From positions 8,150,564 to 8,214,563 of the forward strand of contig NZ_CP036266.1 of assembly GCF_007744075.1 (NCBI RefSeq): a stretch of 64,000 nt of DNA, written 5' to 3'. Shown piece after piece: positions 25,483 through 32,601 of the stretch; position 1 is the stretch's first letter, and each line of letters opens with the position of its first letter. The notes beneath the pieces are model-generated. The model did not search any database. It was given only the letters and a program-made list of their open reading frames with translations, and was not told the DNA's origin. The DNA is from Gimesia chilikensis (GTDB taxonomy: Bacteria > Planctomycetota > Planctomycetia > Planctomycetales > Planctomycetaceae). A program made the position numbers and the translations under genes.

Positions 25483-26871
25483 TTAAGATTCGTTCCTCTT
25501 CCATGGTACATCTTTTATTGCTGATTGAATGAATTCTACATCAAGACTGCGACAGATTATCTTTCCTTGATAGCCAGCAGTTGCAAGAATAGCTTGAGCC
25601 AGTAAACCATTAATCTGGTACCACAAATCGATTCGCTCATTTGAGCCTGTAGGCCGAGAAAGCAGTTTCTCTACTTTTTTAGGCATTCCATGAACTAGAG
25701 CATTTCGAACATCCACAAGCACACAAATTAAATCATCCAAGTTAAATTCTTTAGCATATGCGTTTAGCTCAATACTCTTTGCCGGCAGACTTGTTGGGAT
25801 TGAATAGAGTGACAACAATAGTCGAATCTTGTCCGATGCTGGCAATGCCTTAAAGCCATTTACACTACATAATCCGCGTTGTTCAACCACCTCAAACCAC
25901 GCTAGTGTCTCTAAAGCTGCTTGCTGTAACACTATCGACCCATCGATCAGACCAGCACTCTGCTCAGCTTCAATGTACCAACCGATTCCAGTAGTTAATA
26001 CTTCATATCTCTTTGGGTCGTTGTACGCGTGGTACAAACAGCGAAACAGCTCCTCAAAAGTTCCTTTTACCATAGAATAGTACCAGGATAATCCTGGTGG
26101 ATTCATACTGGCCATAGTCACTCGAGGGAAAACTCGATTTAAATTTCCTGTTTCTGAATAGCCCCACGGACCAACCAAGCCCACCCAACGTCCGCACATA
26201 AAAGAAAGAGTTTTATGTAAGATTGAATCAATCAGATCAATGTCAGGATTCGAACCAATATTCTTAAATTTAACTTCGATAACATGTGTAAAAACAAATG
26301 GAGATCTAACATTTTTCTTCTTATCACTGAGTTGATCAATCACTATTTCAAAGCCATCAATTTTTGTTTCAGTCCTTCCTTTGTAGATAGAGTTACTGCC
26401 TTGAATAAATTTCCCATGTAAGCCTGGGCCATTGATTACCAAATACTTTATTGAATCGAAGAGCGAATCAGATTCGATATGATCAACAACATGTCCCGAA
26501 AAAAATGTTCTCGTCTTATTTTTATTGATTGCTGTTACATTCACAGACATAGCACCAACAGGGTCACCACAGGACATTTCATAAATCCCCGCTTCCTCGG
26601 TGTTATTAAATACGTTATGTATCTCAGCTTGATTTGGTTTCTCATTAATTTCAAATTCAAAAATCACACCTGGCTTTGGAGCTATTTCAAATAATATTTT
26701 CCCAATTCCAGATATCGATATTTCATCTCTAGAAAGAGTCGTCGCTCCAGACCAGAACTCTATCAGCCCTGTCAATAGATCATACTCACAAGGTGGAGTG
26801 AGCCTCTCTTCAAATTTTGTGGTTCTTTCAACTGACGATGGTTTATCCACAATTAAAGCTTTCTTCGTCAA
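25483..26871 (-). CDS. HEPN-motif protein, ApeA-like (candidate defence gene)
   Basis: 462 residues in AT-rich DNA unlike its neighbours. The N-terminal part is beta-rich ('YDLLTGLIEFWSGATTLSRDEISISGIGKILFEI'). The C-terminal helical part contains 'LICVLVDVRNALVHGMPKKVEKLL', a canonical HEPN R-x4-H ribonuclease motif (RNALVH). This arrangement fits ApeA-type proteins, where a beta domain is followed by an HEPN RNase used in abortive infection. The start is a TTG at 26871, with no ATG in the open frame upstream. A related-function family cannot be excluded, and activity is inferred from the motif only. Confidence 0.65.
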   Translation of the reverse strand: MTKKALIVDKPSSVERTTKFEERLTPPCEYDLLTGLIEFWSGATTLSRDEISISGIGKILFEIAPKPGVIFEFEINEKPNQAEIHNVFNNTEEAGIYEMSCGDPVGAMSVNVTAINKNKTRTFFSGHVVDHIESDSLFDSIKYLVINGPGLHGKFIQGSNSIYKGRTETKIDGFEIVIDQLSDKKKNVRSPFVFTHVIEVKFKNIGSNPDIDLIDSILHKTLSFMCGRWVGLVGPWGYSETGNLNRVFPRVTMASMNPPGLSWYYSMVKGTFEELFRCLYHAYNDPKRYEVLTTGIGWYIEAEQSAGLIDGSIVLQQAALETLAWFEVVEQRGLCSVNGFKALPASDKIRLLLSLYSIPTSLPAKSIELNAYAKEFNLDDLICVLVDVRNALVHGMPKKVEKLLSRPTGSNERIDLWYQINGLLAQAILATAGYQGKIICRSLDVEFIQSAIKDVPWKRNES

Positions 26872-27012
26872 AACACGATAAGTTAAACGTTGAATTCAAC
26901 CGCTTTAAGAAAACAGAGGATACTATTACGTGACTTTCATCTTATGCTTTCTTTTAACTCAATAAGTACCATTCCCAAATAAATCACTAGTTTGAGTTTA
27001 GGATTATTCTCG

Positions 27013-27561
27013 ATGGGTTTGATTTCAAAAAATATTTATCGGACCTTACAAGGCTATAATCTTACGAAGTTCGATGGACCAATTCACCGAGATCGCGGTT
27101 TCGATAAAAATAACGCACAACTATCTGAAGCTAAAAATACTCTTTATCAATTAATCGGTGATGATCAAGTAGTGTGGTTGGAGCAGTATCATCCAAAACT
27201 CTTTGACATTCATATCGATTGCTATATACATGAAATTCTTGTAGATCAGCGTGATATCATAGCTATCATTGATACATTCATCTGGAATCATTTGATTGGA
27301 AATTCACGTTATATTCCAGAAAAAGCACATGAAGTACTGAGGGATACGCTTGCGTTCAGTGAAGTTGAAGATGATTTTGATATTGTTCAATTAGAGGATA
27401 GATACTTAGCAGAAAATCTTCCTCCTAAAAATCAATTGTGGTCTAAGGTAGTTAAACCAGATATTTCTGATGATACGGACCAAATTCTTACTCAATTCCC
27501 ACTTAGGTATTCTCAATTTCTCAGTATTACGAGAGTTACTAAAAAGATGGTGACCAAATAG
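27013..27561 (+). CDS. Uncharacterised protein of the AT-rich island
   Basis: 182 residues, AT-rich codons, no signal peptide or membrane segment. The ATG at 27013 has AGGA 9 bases upstream. It contains 'WLEQYHPKLFDIHIDCYIHEILVDQRDIIAIIDTFIWNHLIGNSRYIP' and an acidic 'EVEDDFDIVQLEDRYLAENLPP'. I do not recognise the family. It is divergent from the HEPN gene (about 140 bases between starts) and may share a bidirectional promoter with it. A half copy of the island repeat begins 14 bases after its stop. Confidence 0.55.
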   Translation: MGLISKNIYRTLQGYNLTKFDGPIHRDRGFDKNNAQLSEAKNTLYQLIGDDQVVWLEQYHPKLFDIHIDCYIHEILVDQRDIIAIIDTFIWNHLIGNSRYIPEKAHEVLRDTLAFSEVEDDFDIVQLEDRYLAENLPPKNQLWSKVVKPDISDDTDQILTQFPLRYSQFLSITRVTKKMVTK

Positions 27562-27574
27562 AAAACTAGAGCAC

Positions 27575-27597
27575 ATAAAAGGTGTCAGGAACCGTTT
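27575..27597 (+). repeat. Half-copy of the island hairpin repeat
   Basis: ATAAAAGGTGTCAGGAACC followed by GTTT matches one arm of the inverted repeat at 30524-30595. It follows the stop of the 27013-27561 gene. Confidence 0.55.
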
Positions 27598-27619
27598 TCA
27601 GACGCTCCCTGTTCTATCT

Positions 27620-28012
27620 CTAATCTTCCGGCCATAAATCGTCTACCAGCGTGCCTTTCATTTTTTCTACCATTGTCTGAGTCAACGCCAGCCAATCGCC
27701 TGAAATATCATCAACTGATTCAAAGGGCGTTCTCACACCGTACTCATGATACAAGTACCCATCAGTTAGGTTTTTACCATAATCGGTCATTACTTCTGAA
27801 ATGACTTCAGCTGCATGTCTTCTGGTAATTGCCATCAAAACACACACCTTCCCTGCCTGGCCCTGTTCGCCAGCATCATCAACGGCAATGCTGTGTTTTT
27901 TCTGAAAGCAATAGGTGTGCAAGATAATCATACAAGCCAGCGCATCGGTTTCGCTGGATTTCTTATCAAGTACGGACTTGCATAACTCAACGTACAATTC
28001 GTGCTTCGTCAT
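27620..28012 (-). CDS. Small uncharacterised protein, 130 aa
   Basis: 130 residues from the ATG at 28012. It is soluble and acidic with 'ETDALACMIILHTYCFQKKHSIAV', 'QAGKVCVLMAITRRHAAEVISEVM' and 'DISGDWLALTQTMVEKMKGTLVDDLWPED'. I do not recognise it. Size, acidity and tandem placement with other unrelated small proteins resemble polymorphic-toxin immunity genes, but no toxin is identified here. Confidence 0.5.
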   Translation of the reverse strand: MTKHELYVELCKSVLDKKSSETDALACMIILHTYCFQKKHSIAVDDAGEQGQAGKVCVLMAITRRHAAEVISEVMTDYGKNLTDGYLYHEYGVRTPFESVDDISGDWLALTQTMVEKMKGTLVDDLWPED

Positions 28013-28078
28013 GGTACACCATTCATTATCACCCAGCCTGCAGGGAATAAGAAGTAAAGTCAAAATCAGCCAGTTGAA

Positions 28079-28888
28079 TTAGATTTCTTTCCACATCCCT
28101 TCTTCTGCAATGTATGGCGTAATCATCTCATTCGTGATTTCAAACAGTTCCTGACGATCCTTGCGTTTAAAGTATTTCTTGTACCTGGTATCGATCAACA
28201 TGAGAGCTTTGAGGCGCCCTTTAGCAACCATCGGCACTTTGATTGCCTGCTTCTCTATAATCGGTACCTCTGGCAGTTCTACGGACAGTGGGGAAATCGA
28301 TGTACTCAAACGCCAGGATTCCAGAATCGCATCAGGAGTACTAACCAGTGCTCCATAGTCCCCATTCGGGAACCCAAAATTTGACAGTTGTTTATACCAG
28401 TCTTCATTGTATTTGAGAGGGAAGCGATTCTTTTTCCAATCGAAGTTCTCATTCACAAAGAACAAACTCAATCGATTGATTTCTATAAATTCTGTTTTTC
28501 TATCAAGTGGATGATCGGCGACAGTATTAGGAGATCTCCCCCAGACCTCTAACTGAAGTGGTACCAGGTTATGTCGAATGCTGTAGTATGCAGCTTTGAT
28601 TTTCTTTGCCAGGTTTCGATTTTGTTTTCCTAAAGAAAGGGAATAGTACCCCGCGTGCTGGCGTTGCCAGTTGATGCGTCCATATTCAAAAGGATGGTCA
28701 GGGTCATCACTTAATTGTTTCAACACCTTCTCAGAAATGGCTGTGTGAAAATATGCATCTCCTGGTAGAAAATAGGGTGCAGCCAGTACATGCCTGTCAG
28801 CGGCCATCCCCCTCTGACAGAAGCAAAACAGCATCAGCATCAAACTTGTAAAATATTTGTATCGAGCGTGCATGTAATTCTTCCCCAT
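28079..28888 (-). CDS. Secreted uncharacterised protein
   Basis: About 269 residues with a short basic-hydrophobic signal peptide ('RYKYFTSLMLMLFCFCQRGMAA'). The body is rich in aromatic and basic residues ('FEYGRINWQRQHAGYYSLSLGKQNRNLAKKIKAAYY', 'FFVNENFDWKKNRFPLKYNEDWYKQL'). No family is recognised. The start may also be the ATG at 28873, which has GGGGAAG upstream. It is on the same strand as the 27620 gene, 66 bases before it. Confidence 0.55.
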   Translation of the reverse strand: MGKNYMHARYKYFTSLMLMLFCFCQRGMAADRHVLAAPYFLPGDAYFHTAISEKVLKQLSDDPDHPFEYGRINWQRQHAGYYSLSLGKQNRNLAKKIKAAYYSIRHNLVPLQLEVWGRSPNTVADHPLDRKTEFIEINRLSLFFVNENFDWKKNRFPLKYNEDWYKQLSNFGFPNGDYGALVSTPDAILESWRLSTSISPLSVELPEVPIIEKQAIKVPMVAKGRLKALMLIDTRYKKYFKRKDRQELFEITNEMITPYIAEEGMWKEI

Positions 28889-28899
28889 ATTACTCATCA

Positions 28900-28922
28900 G
28901 TCGCATTAAAGGAGTCAGGAAC
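28900..28922 (+). repeat. Degenerate half-copy of the island repeat
   Basis: ATTAAAGGAGTCAGGAACG resembles the GGTGTCAGGAACC arm of the repeat with two changes. It lies just upstream of the 28079-28888 gene. Confidence 0.35.
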
Positions 28923-28937
28923 GAATGGCACTGTCAT

Positions 28938-29405
28938 CTAATCCCAGCCTTCAAATGGATACTGAGTTCTTGAGACGATACCCTCATACTCAAGTGTGTC
29001 CTTGATCTCAGAGAGTGCTGCATCTCGAACCGCGTCACCATGATAAGTTTCTCCAGCCTGGGGATCGTGGTATTCGCCATCAGTATGGATGGCAAGTTCT
29101 GCGGCACAAAGACATAACAGAGCGAACTCGGTAGCAGTTCGTCCCATGGCTGAGCGAAAAAAAATGTGCTGCCCTTCAATATCAACTTCAAAGCCAGAAA
29201 TGGCAGGTGACAACAAAGCCGCATCAATCAATTCAGCAGGTATCGAAATCACCTTGAATGGCAGGAAACCGCCGCTCCAGCCTTCTGGGGAGAAGTCAGG
29301 ATATATTTCGCAATCGATGCCATGTGGTATCAGGAGCGCTGGCCATAGTTCCCGCAGGTTGTCCGGAACTGTTCGACCGCAACAAACGCTTAATTCAAAG
29401 GCCAT
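28938..29405 (-). CDS. Small uncharacterised protein, 155 aa (immunity-like)
   Basis: 155 residues from the ATG at 29405, which has AAGGG 8 bases upstream. An open frame continues 28 codons further upstream but only through the adjacent repeat, so that extension is discarded. The sequence is acidic, without signal or membrane segments: 'LRELWPALLIPHGIDCEIYPDFSPEGWSGGFLPFKV', 'AMGRTATEFALLCLCAAELAIHTDGEYHDPQAG' and 'SEIKDTLEYEGIVSRTQYPFEGWD'. It is similar in style to bacterial immunity proteins; the family is not identified. Confidence 0.5.
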   Translation of the reverse strand: MAFELSVCCGRTVPDNLRELWPALLIPHGIDCEIYPDFSPEGWSGGFLPFKVISIPAELIDAALLSPAISGFEVDIEGQHIFFRSAMGRTATEFALLCLCAAELAIHTDGEYHDPQAGETYHGDAVRDAALSEIKDTLEYEGIVSRTQYPFEGWD

Positions 29406-29436
29406 CGCGGAGCCCTTCAGAGAAAAAAGGGGCCAT

Positions 29437-29495
29437 AAAAGATGGAAGGAACCTTTTGTAGACACAAATCTATAAACGGTTCCTGACACCTTTTT
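29437..29495 (+). repeat. Island hairpin repeat, copy A
   Basis: About 59 bases. The right part (CTATAAACGGTTCCTGACAC then CTTTTT) is identical to copy B at 30532-30588. The left arm is degraded (AAAAGATGGAAGGAACC), so the hairpin is weakened. It lies 91 bases beyond the stop of the SUMF1-like gene. Confidence 0.7.
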
Positions 29496-29585
29496 CTACC
29501 CTTTTTAATCTCCCAATCGCATCCGCTGTAGCTCCCTCTGGGTGAAGAGAAGTCACCTAGAGAAAATGCATGCGAAAGGGGGGAG

Positions 29586-30497
29586 CTATCCATGGACTTC
29601 AATGGTCCGACAAAAACGAAAGTTACGTGATTCAGCCGCTCCTGCGATTGCCATACTTCTATGAAAACTATCATACCCGCGAGCAACACGTTCGTTATCG
29701 ATATTGATCAGGTCGACGGGATCGATCAGTCGTCCTTGAACCTCCTCATCATAAGAATAAGCATCAAATACCCACTCGTTGCTAAACATATCCAAGTCAT
29801 AGACCCCGAAATTGTTTGGTAGCTCAGAACCAACCGGCCAGGGCCGTCCAATATTGATCTTCCAGTCGGGGCGGCGCCTCTCATTTCCGTAAAAATAAAC
29901 TGTTGTCGTTCCCGCCCGGGCAACCCATTCCCATTCTGCACTGGTCAATAAACGGTAGCCTGGACCTCCGATAATTTCGGCATCGGCTTCGTAAATGCTC
30001 CCATTTGATTCCCTGAATAAATATTCACCAAATCGATAATAAGCAGGCAGCCCCTCGCGTTCGCTCATGTTGTTGCAGGCCTCGATGCAATCGTACCAGC
30101 TAACACCTTCGACTGGAAACGATCTCGTATCAAATCCCTCGATGTGTGAAGCAAGACATCCTGACTCTGCATAATGGCTTGGATTCACTCCCATGAGTTT
30201 CCAATACTGCTCCTGTGTTACTCGGTGAATCCCAACATACATTGGTTTCGTCAAAATACAATCGAACCTCGGCTCCTCGATTTTTGACAGCCCCTGACGT
30301 TCTAATTCCTGGTTGATCTCATCAGAACCACCACAGAGAAATTCGCCCGGCGGAATTAGTATGAACTCTATGCCCAGTGAATTCGTCGCGTGCAGCGGAA
30401 CATGACATCCCTGCGCCCATTCTTCCTGTGCGGAAAAAGCCACTCCGTGGTCAAATGGGATCTTCAGACGCGCGAATTCCAGATTTTCAGAAGTCAT
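29586..30497 (-). CDS. SUMF1 / formylglycine-generating-enzyme-like domain protein
   Basis: 303 residues. The C-type-lectin-like SUMF1 fold is shown by 'FILIPPGEFLCGG', 'FDCILTKPMYVGIHRVTQEQYWKLMGVNPSHY', 'FPVEGVSWYDCIEACNNMSEREGLPAYYRF', 'YRLLTSAEWEWVARAGTTTVYFYGN' and 'NFGVYDLDMFSNEWVFD'. The C-terminal region 'AAESRNFRFCRTIE' does not keep the paired cysteines and sequence of true formylglycine-generating enzymes. It is therefore probably a binding or effector domain, not a sulfatase-maturing enzyme. It has no signal peptide and is flanked by direct copies of the island repeat. Confidence 0.85.
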   Translation of the reverse strand: MTSENLEFARLKIPFDHGVAFSAQEEWAQGCHVPLHATNSLGIEFILIPPGEFLCGGSDEINQELERQGLSKIEEPRFDCILTKPMYVGIHRVTQEQYWKLMGVNPSHYAESGCLASHIEGFDTRSFPVEGVSWYDCIEACNNMSEREGLPAYYRFGEYLFRESNGSIYEADAEIIGGPGYRLLTSAEWEWVARAGTTTVYFYGNERRRPDWKINIGRPWPVGSELPNNFGVYDLDMFSNEWVFDAYSYDEEVQGRLIDPVDLINIDNERVARGYDSFHRSMAIAGAAESRNFRFCRTIEVHG

Positions 30498-30523
30498 GAT
30501 GCATCCCGGTATTTAAAATGATA

Positions 30524-30595
30524 AGGACCATAAAAGGTGTCAGGAACCTTTATAGACACAAATCTATAAACGGTTCCTGACACCTTTTTCTACCC
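30524..30595 (+). repeat. Island hairpin repeat, copy B
   Basis: Arms of 17 bases (AAAAGGTGTCAGGAACC, 30532-30548, and GGTTCCTGACACCTTTT, 30572-30588) are perfectly complementary. An inner TTTATAG/CTATAAA pair extends the stem to about 24 pairs with one bulged C. It ends in TTTTTC, so it could also terminate transcription. It lies 27 bases upstream of the SUMF1-like start. Confidence 0.8.
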
Positions 30596-30711
30596 GATTT
30601 ATCTAATGAATATCCTACATAGATTTTCATCTTTTAATCTCGTTCTATAAGAAGGAAACAACTCACTGACACATCCTGCTGTCCCTGTAAGTGCCTCTGT
30701 CCGAAACCTGA

Positions 30712-31542
30712 TTACGATTCTGATGTGAAGCCGGATTGCCAGATTTTTTTATATGCCTTTGATTGAAGCACCTTCTCTAAGTACTTCAAATGATTCTGAC
30801 AGCCCTTTTCGACCAAAAGTGACCTTGCCATTTCGATATGCCCGCGAATCAGCTGTTCGTCGGTTGCTGCACACCACGACTTTCCATTGTAATAGATGCC
30901 TGTTCTCTTTAATTCGTCAGAGTGTCTCGCAAATAAGACACGTATCAGGAATTCGATTACATTCGCACTTTGTTCAGGGCTTACAATGCGGTAGAGCCAA
31001 TTATTTGCGAGGTAATGGAAACATGTCAGGATTGCCAGCTCTCCTCCGATCGCCTCTTGCATACAGTAGAGGATGACGTCAGGCAAGAGCTCTGGAAAGG
31101 TTGCATTGAGCTTGATTTCTCCCTCTTCAGGAATCGAAAGTCCAGGAGAATATTGGGAGACTGCATTCCAAAACAAATCACAATAAATAGACAGTGTCCG
31201 GCTAACAATCTCACTGTCCTTGCATTTTTCTTCTTCCTCAATTTCATCATTGATATAAAAAAACTGGAAGAGATCTCGCCAGATCTCATAACGTATCGCT
31301 GCCTGCTCCATTCCAGCTTCAATCGCGTCCGGGATTACTGAAATTGCAGCATAAAACGATTCCTCGAAAATAACGCTGAATGAAGATGCAACATTTGCTT
31401 CGAATGGTTTTATCTGATCAACCTCACCCGGGCTTCGCACCTGTAGTACATACTCATGCATATCTTCCTCGATGGGAAGCTGCATTTGCTCAATGTACTC
31501 TCTGAGGTCAGAAATTCGATTTTTAATATTTGTAGCAGACAT
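30712..31542 (-). CDS. Uncharacterised alpha-helical protein, 276 aa
   Basis: A soluble acidic helical protein of unrecognised family. Visible parts are an N-terminal coiled-coil-like stretch ('KNRISDLREYIEQMQLPIEEDM'), a long helical middle ('YEIWRDLFQFFYINDEIEEEEKCKDSEIVSRTLSIYCDLFWNAV') and 'GHIEMARSLLVEKGCQNHLKYLEKVL'. No signal peptide is present. It lies in the accessory island on the minus strand, with a 214-base gap to the SUMF1-like gene and the repeat in between. Confidence 0.5.
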   Translation of the reverse strand: MSATNIKNRISDLREYIEQMQLPIEEDMHEYVLQVRSPGEVDQIKPFEANVASSFSVIFEESFYAAISVIPDAIEAGMEQAAIRYEIWRDLFQFFYINDEIEEEEKCKDSEIVSRTLSIYCDLFWNAVSQYSPGLSIPEEGEIKLNATFPELLPDVILYCMQEAIGGELAILTCFHYLANNWLYRIVSPEQSANVIEFLIRVLFARHSDELKRTGIYYNGKSWCAATDEQLIRGHIEMARSLLVEKGCQNHLKYLEKVLQSKAYKKIWQSGFTSES

Positions 31543-31559
31543 TTAAGAATGGTTCTTTT

Positions 31560-31691
31560 TTACTGTCTATGGACAGAAAAGGGGGCAGTAATTTCTCCGA
31601 GGGGAATCTCTGCTGGAAAATCTAACAGTCTAAGATACGCGGATCCCTCACATCCCTCATGTTGTATAAGCTGAATCTTTTTTTCAGACAT
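31560..31691 (-). pseudogene. Possible truncated small protein remnant (DUF2283-like N-terminus)
   Basis: A 43-residue open frame from the ATG at 31691. It contains 'EGCEGSAYLRLLDFPAEIPLGEITA', resembling the start of DUF2283-type small proteins ('aYlrLpd.P') common in planctomycetes. The usual C-terminal 'DLYLDFD' part is missing. No ribosome-binding site is visible. It may be a decayed gene of the island; the assignment is from memory and weak. Confidence 0.3.
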
Positions 31692-32090
31692 AATTAACCC
31701 GGCTTTTCTTGGACATTTTGTAGCAGGTGGACGCTTAAAACCGCAGACAGAAACAGAACACAATCCCCATTTTTAGATCCTGATAGAGAGCTAAACAGGG
31801 AGATTTAAAAATGCCGCAAATCATGAAATCAGGATAAATCGAAGACACTTTGAATTTTGTTGATCAGAGCCAATTCAATTTTACGGTATACAGATTGGAA
31901 GCACAGGTATCTACCTGGAAATTGAAATTCGATACCCCAAAAGACCTCTCGCAGTACTGGTATTCACAGAAGCCGAACCCTCTGGAGTTTCCAGCTGCGT
32001 TTAATTTCTTTCTTCTGAGTAGGGTTGACGTTCCTCAAATATATGCCTGTTTTCCAAGCCTGAATCCCCTAATTCTATTTTCCAATTCAA

Positions 32091-32095
32091 AGGAG
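32091..32095 (+). promoter_or_regulatory. Ribosome binding site AGGAG
   Basis: AGGAG sits 8 bases before the ATG at 32104 and fixes the start of the two-repeat protein. Confidence 0.7.
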
Positions 32096-32103
32096 ATGCG
32101 CTG

Positions 32104-32478
32104 ATGCCTGACGTACGTAATGATTTGAATGGCTTGCGAGTCCAACTGCCGGGAAATCCTGCAATTTATCTGATCGACGAGGGCTGTAAACGACACATCC
32201 CTAACCCATCTACCTTTGACAATCTGTTTCGTGACTGGTCTTTTACACAAGACCTGGATATCGATGAGATTCAGACCGGATCACCGATTTCTGATGGTGC
32301 AATCCTCGCGCAGGGAAAAGGACGTGCCGAGGTCTATCTGATTGATGGCGGCATGAAACGACATGTCCCCTCACCTCAATTAATGGATCGGTACAACTTT
32401 CGCTGGCCAACTGATCGCATTGATGTTGCTCTGATTGATGCGATTCCCACGGGACGCCCGATTGAAGCTCCTCACTAG
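32104..32478 (+). CDS. Small two-repeat protein with YLIDxGxKRHxP motifs
   Basis: 124 residues, no signal peptide. It consists of two tandem repeats of about 50 residues. Each has 'Y-L-I-D-x-G-x-K-R-H-(I/V)-P' ('AIYLIDEGCKRHIPNPSTFDNL' and 'EVYLIDGGMKRHVPSPQLMDRY') followed by a Trp-bearing strand and 'DIDEIQTGSPI' / 'DVALIDAIPTGRPI'. The repeat is known from uncharacterised bacterial proteins; I cannot give a function. It ends 12 bases before a clear hairpin. Confidence 0.75.
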   Translation: MPDVRNDLNGLRVQLPGNPAIYLIDEGCKRHIPNPSTFDNLFRDWSFTQDLDIDEIQTGSPISDGAILAQGKGRAEVYLIDGGMKRHVPSPQLMDRYNFRWPTDRIDVALIDAIPTGRPIEAPH

Positions 32479-32489
32479 AAGAATCAACC

Positions 32490-32528
32490 AGAAACAGGCA
32501 GCGAGAGAATAGATCACTGCCTGTTTCT
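32490..32528 (+). terminator. Hairpin terminator-like structure after the two-repeat gene
   Basis: AGAAACAGGCAG (32490-32501) pairs perfectly with CTGCCTGTTTCT (32517-32528) around a 15-base loop, 12 bases beyond the stop. It has no long T-run outside the stem, so terminator strength is uncertain. It could also act for the convergent transporter gene. Confidence 0.5.
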
Positions 32529-32601
32529 ATACCTTCATGAATTAAAAAGAGGTCCGCCTGCAGTTCGCCAGCCGCAGGATGTTGCGCCACGCAACGGAGA
32601 T

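Larger units (their letters stand above)
31543..32103. other. AT-rich stretch with gene remnants
   Basis: About 560 bases with no intact gene. It holds the short remnant at 31560-31691 on the minus strand. A TTG-initiated open stretch on the plus strand (31850-32104) is not supported. An AGGAG at 32091-32095 belongs to the next gene. Confidence 0.5.

Noticed and set aside
31850-32104. 84-codon plus-strand frame before the two-repeat gene
   Set aside because: TTG start, no ribosome-binding site, no recognised similarity; the AGGAG nearby serves the next ATG.
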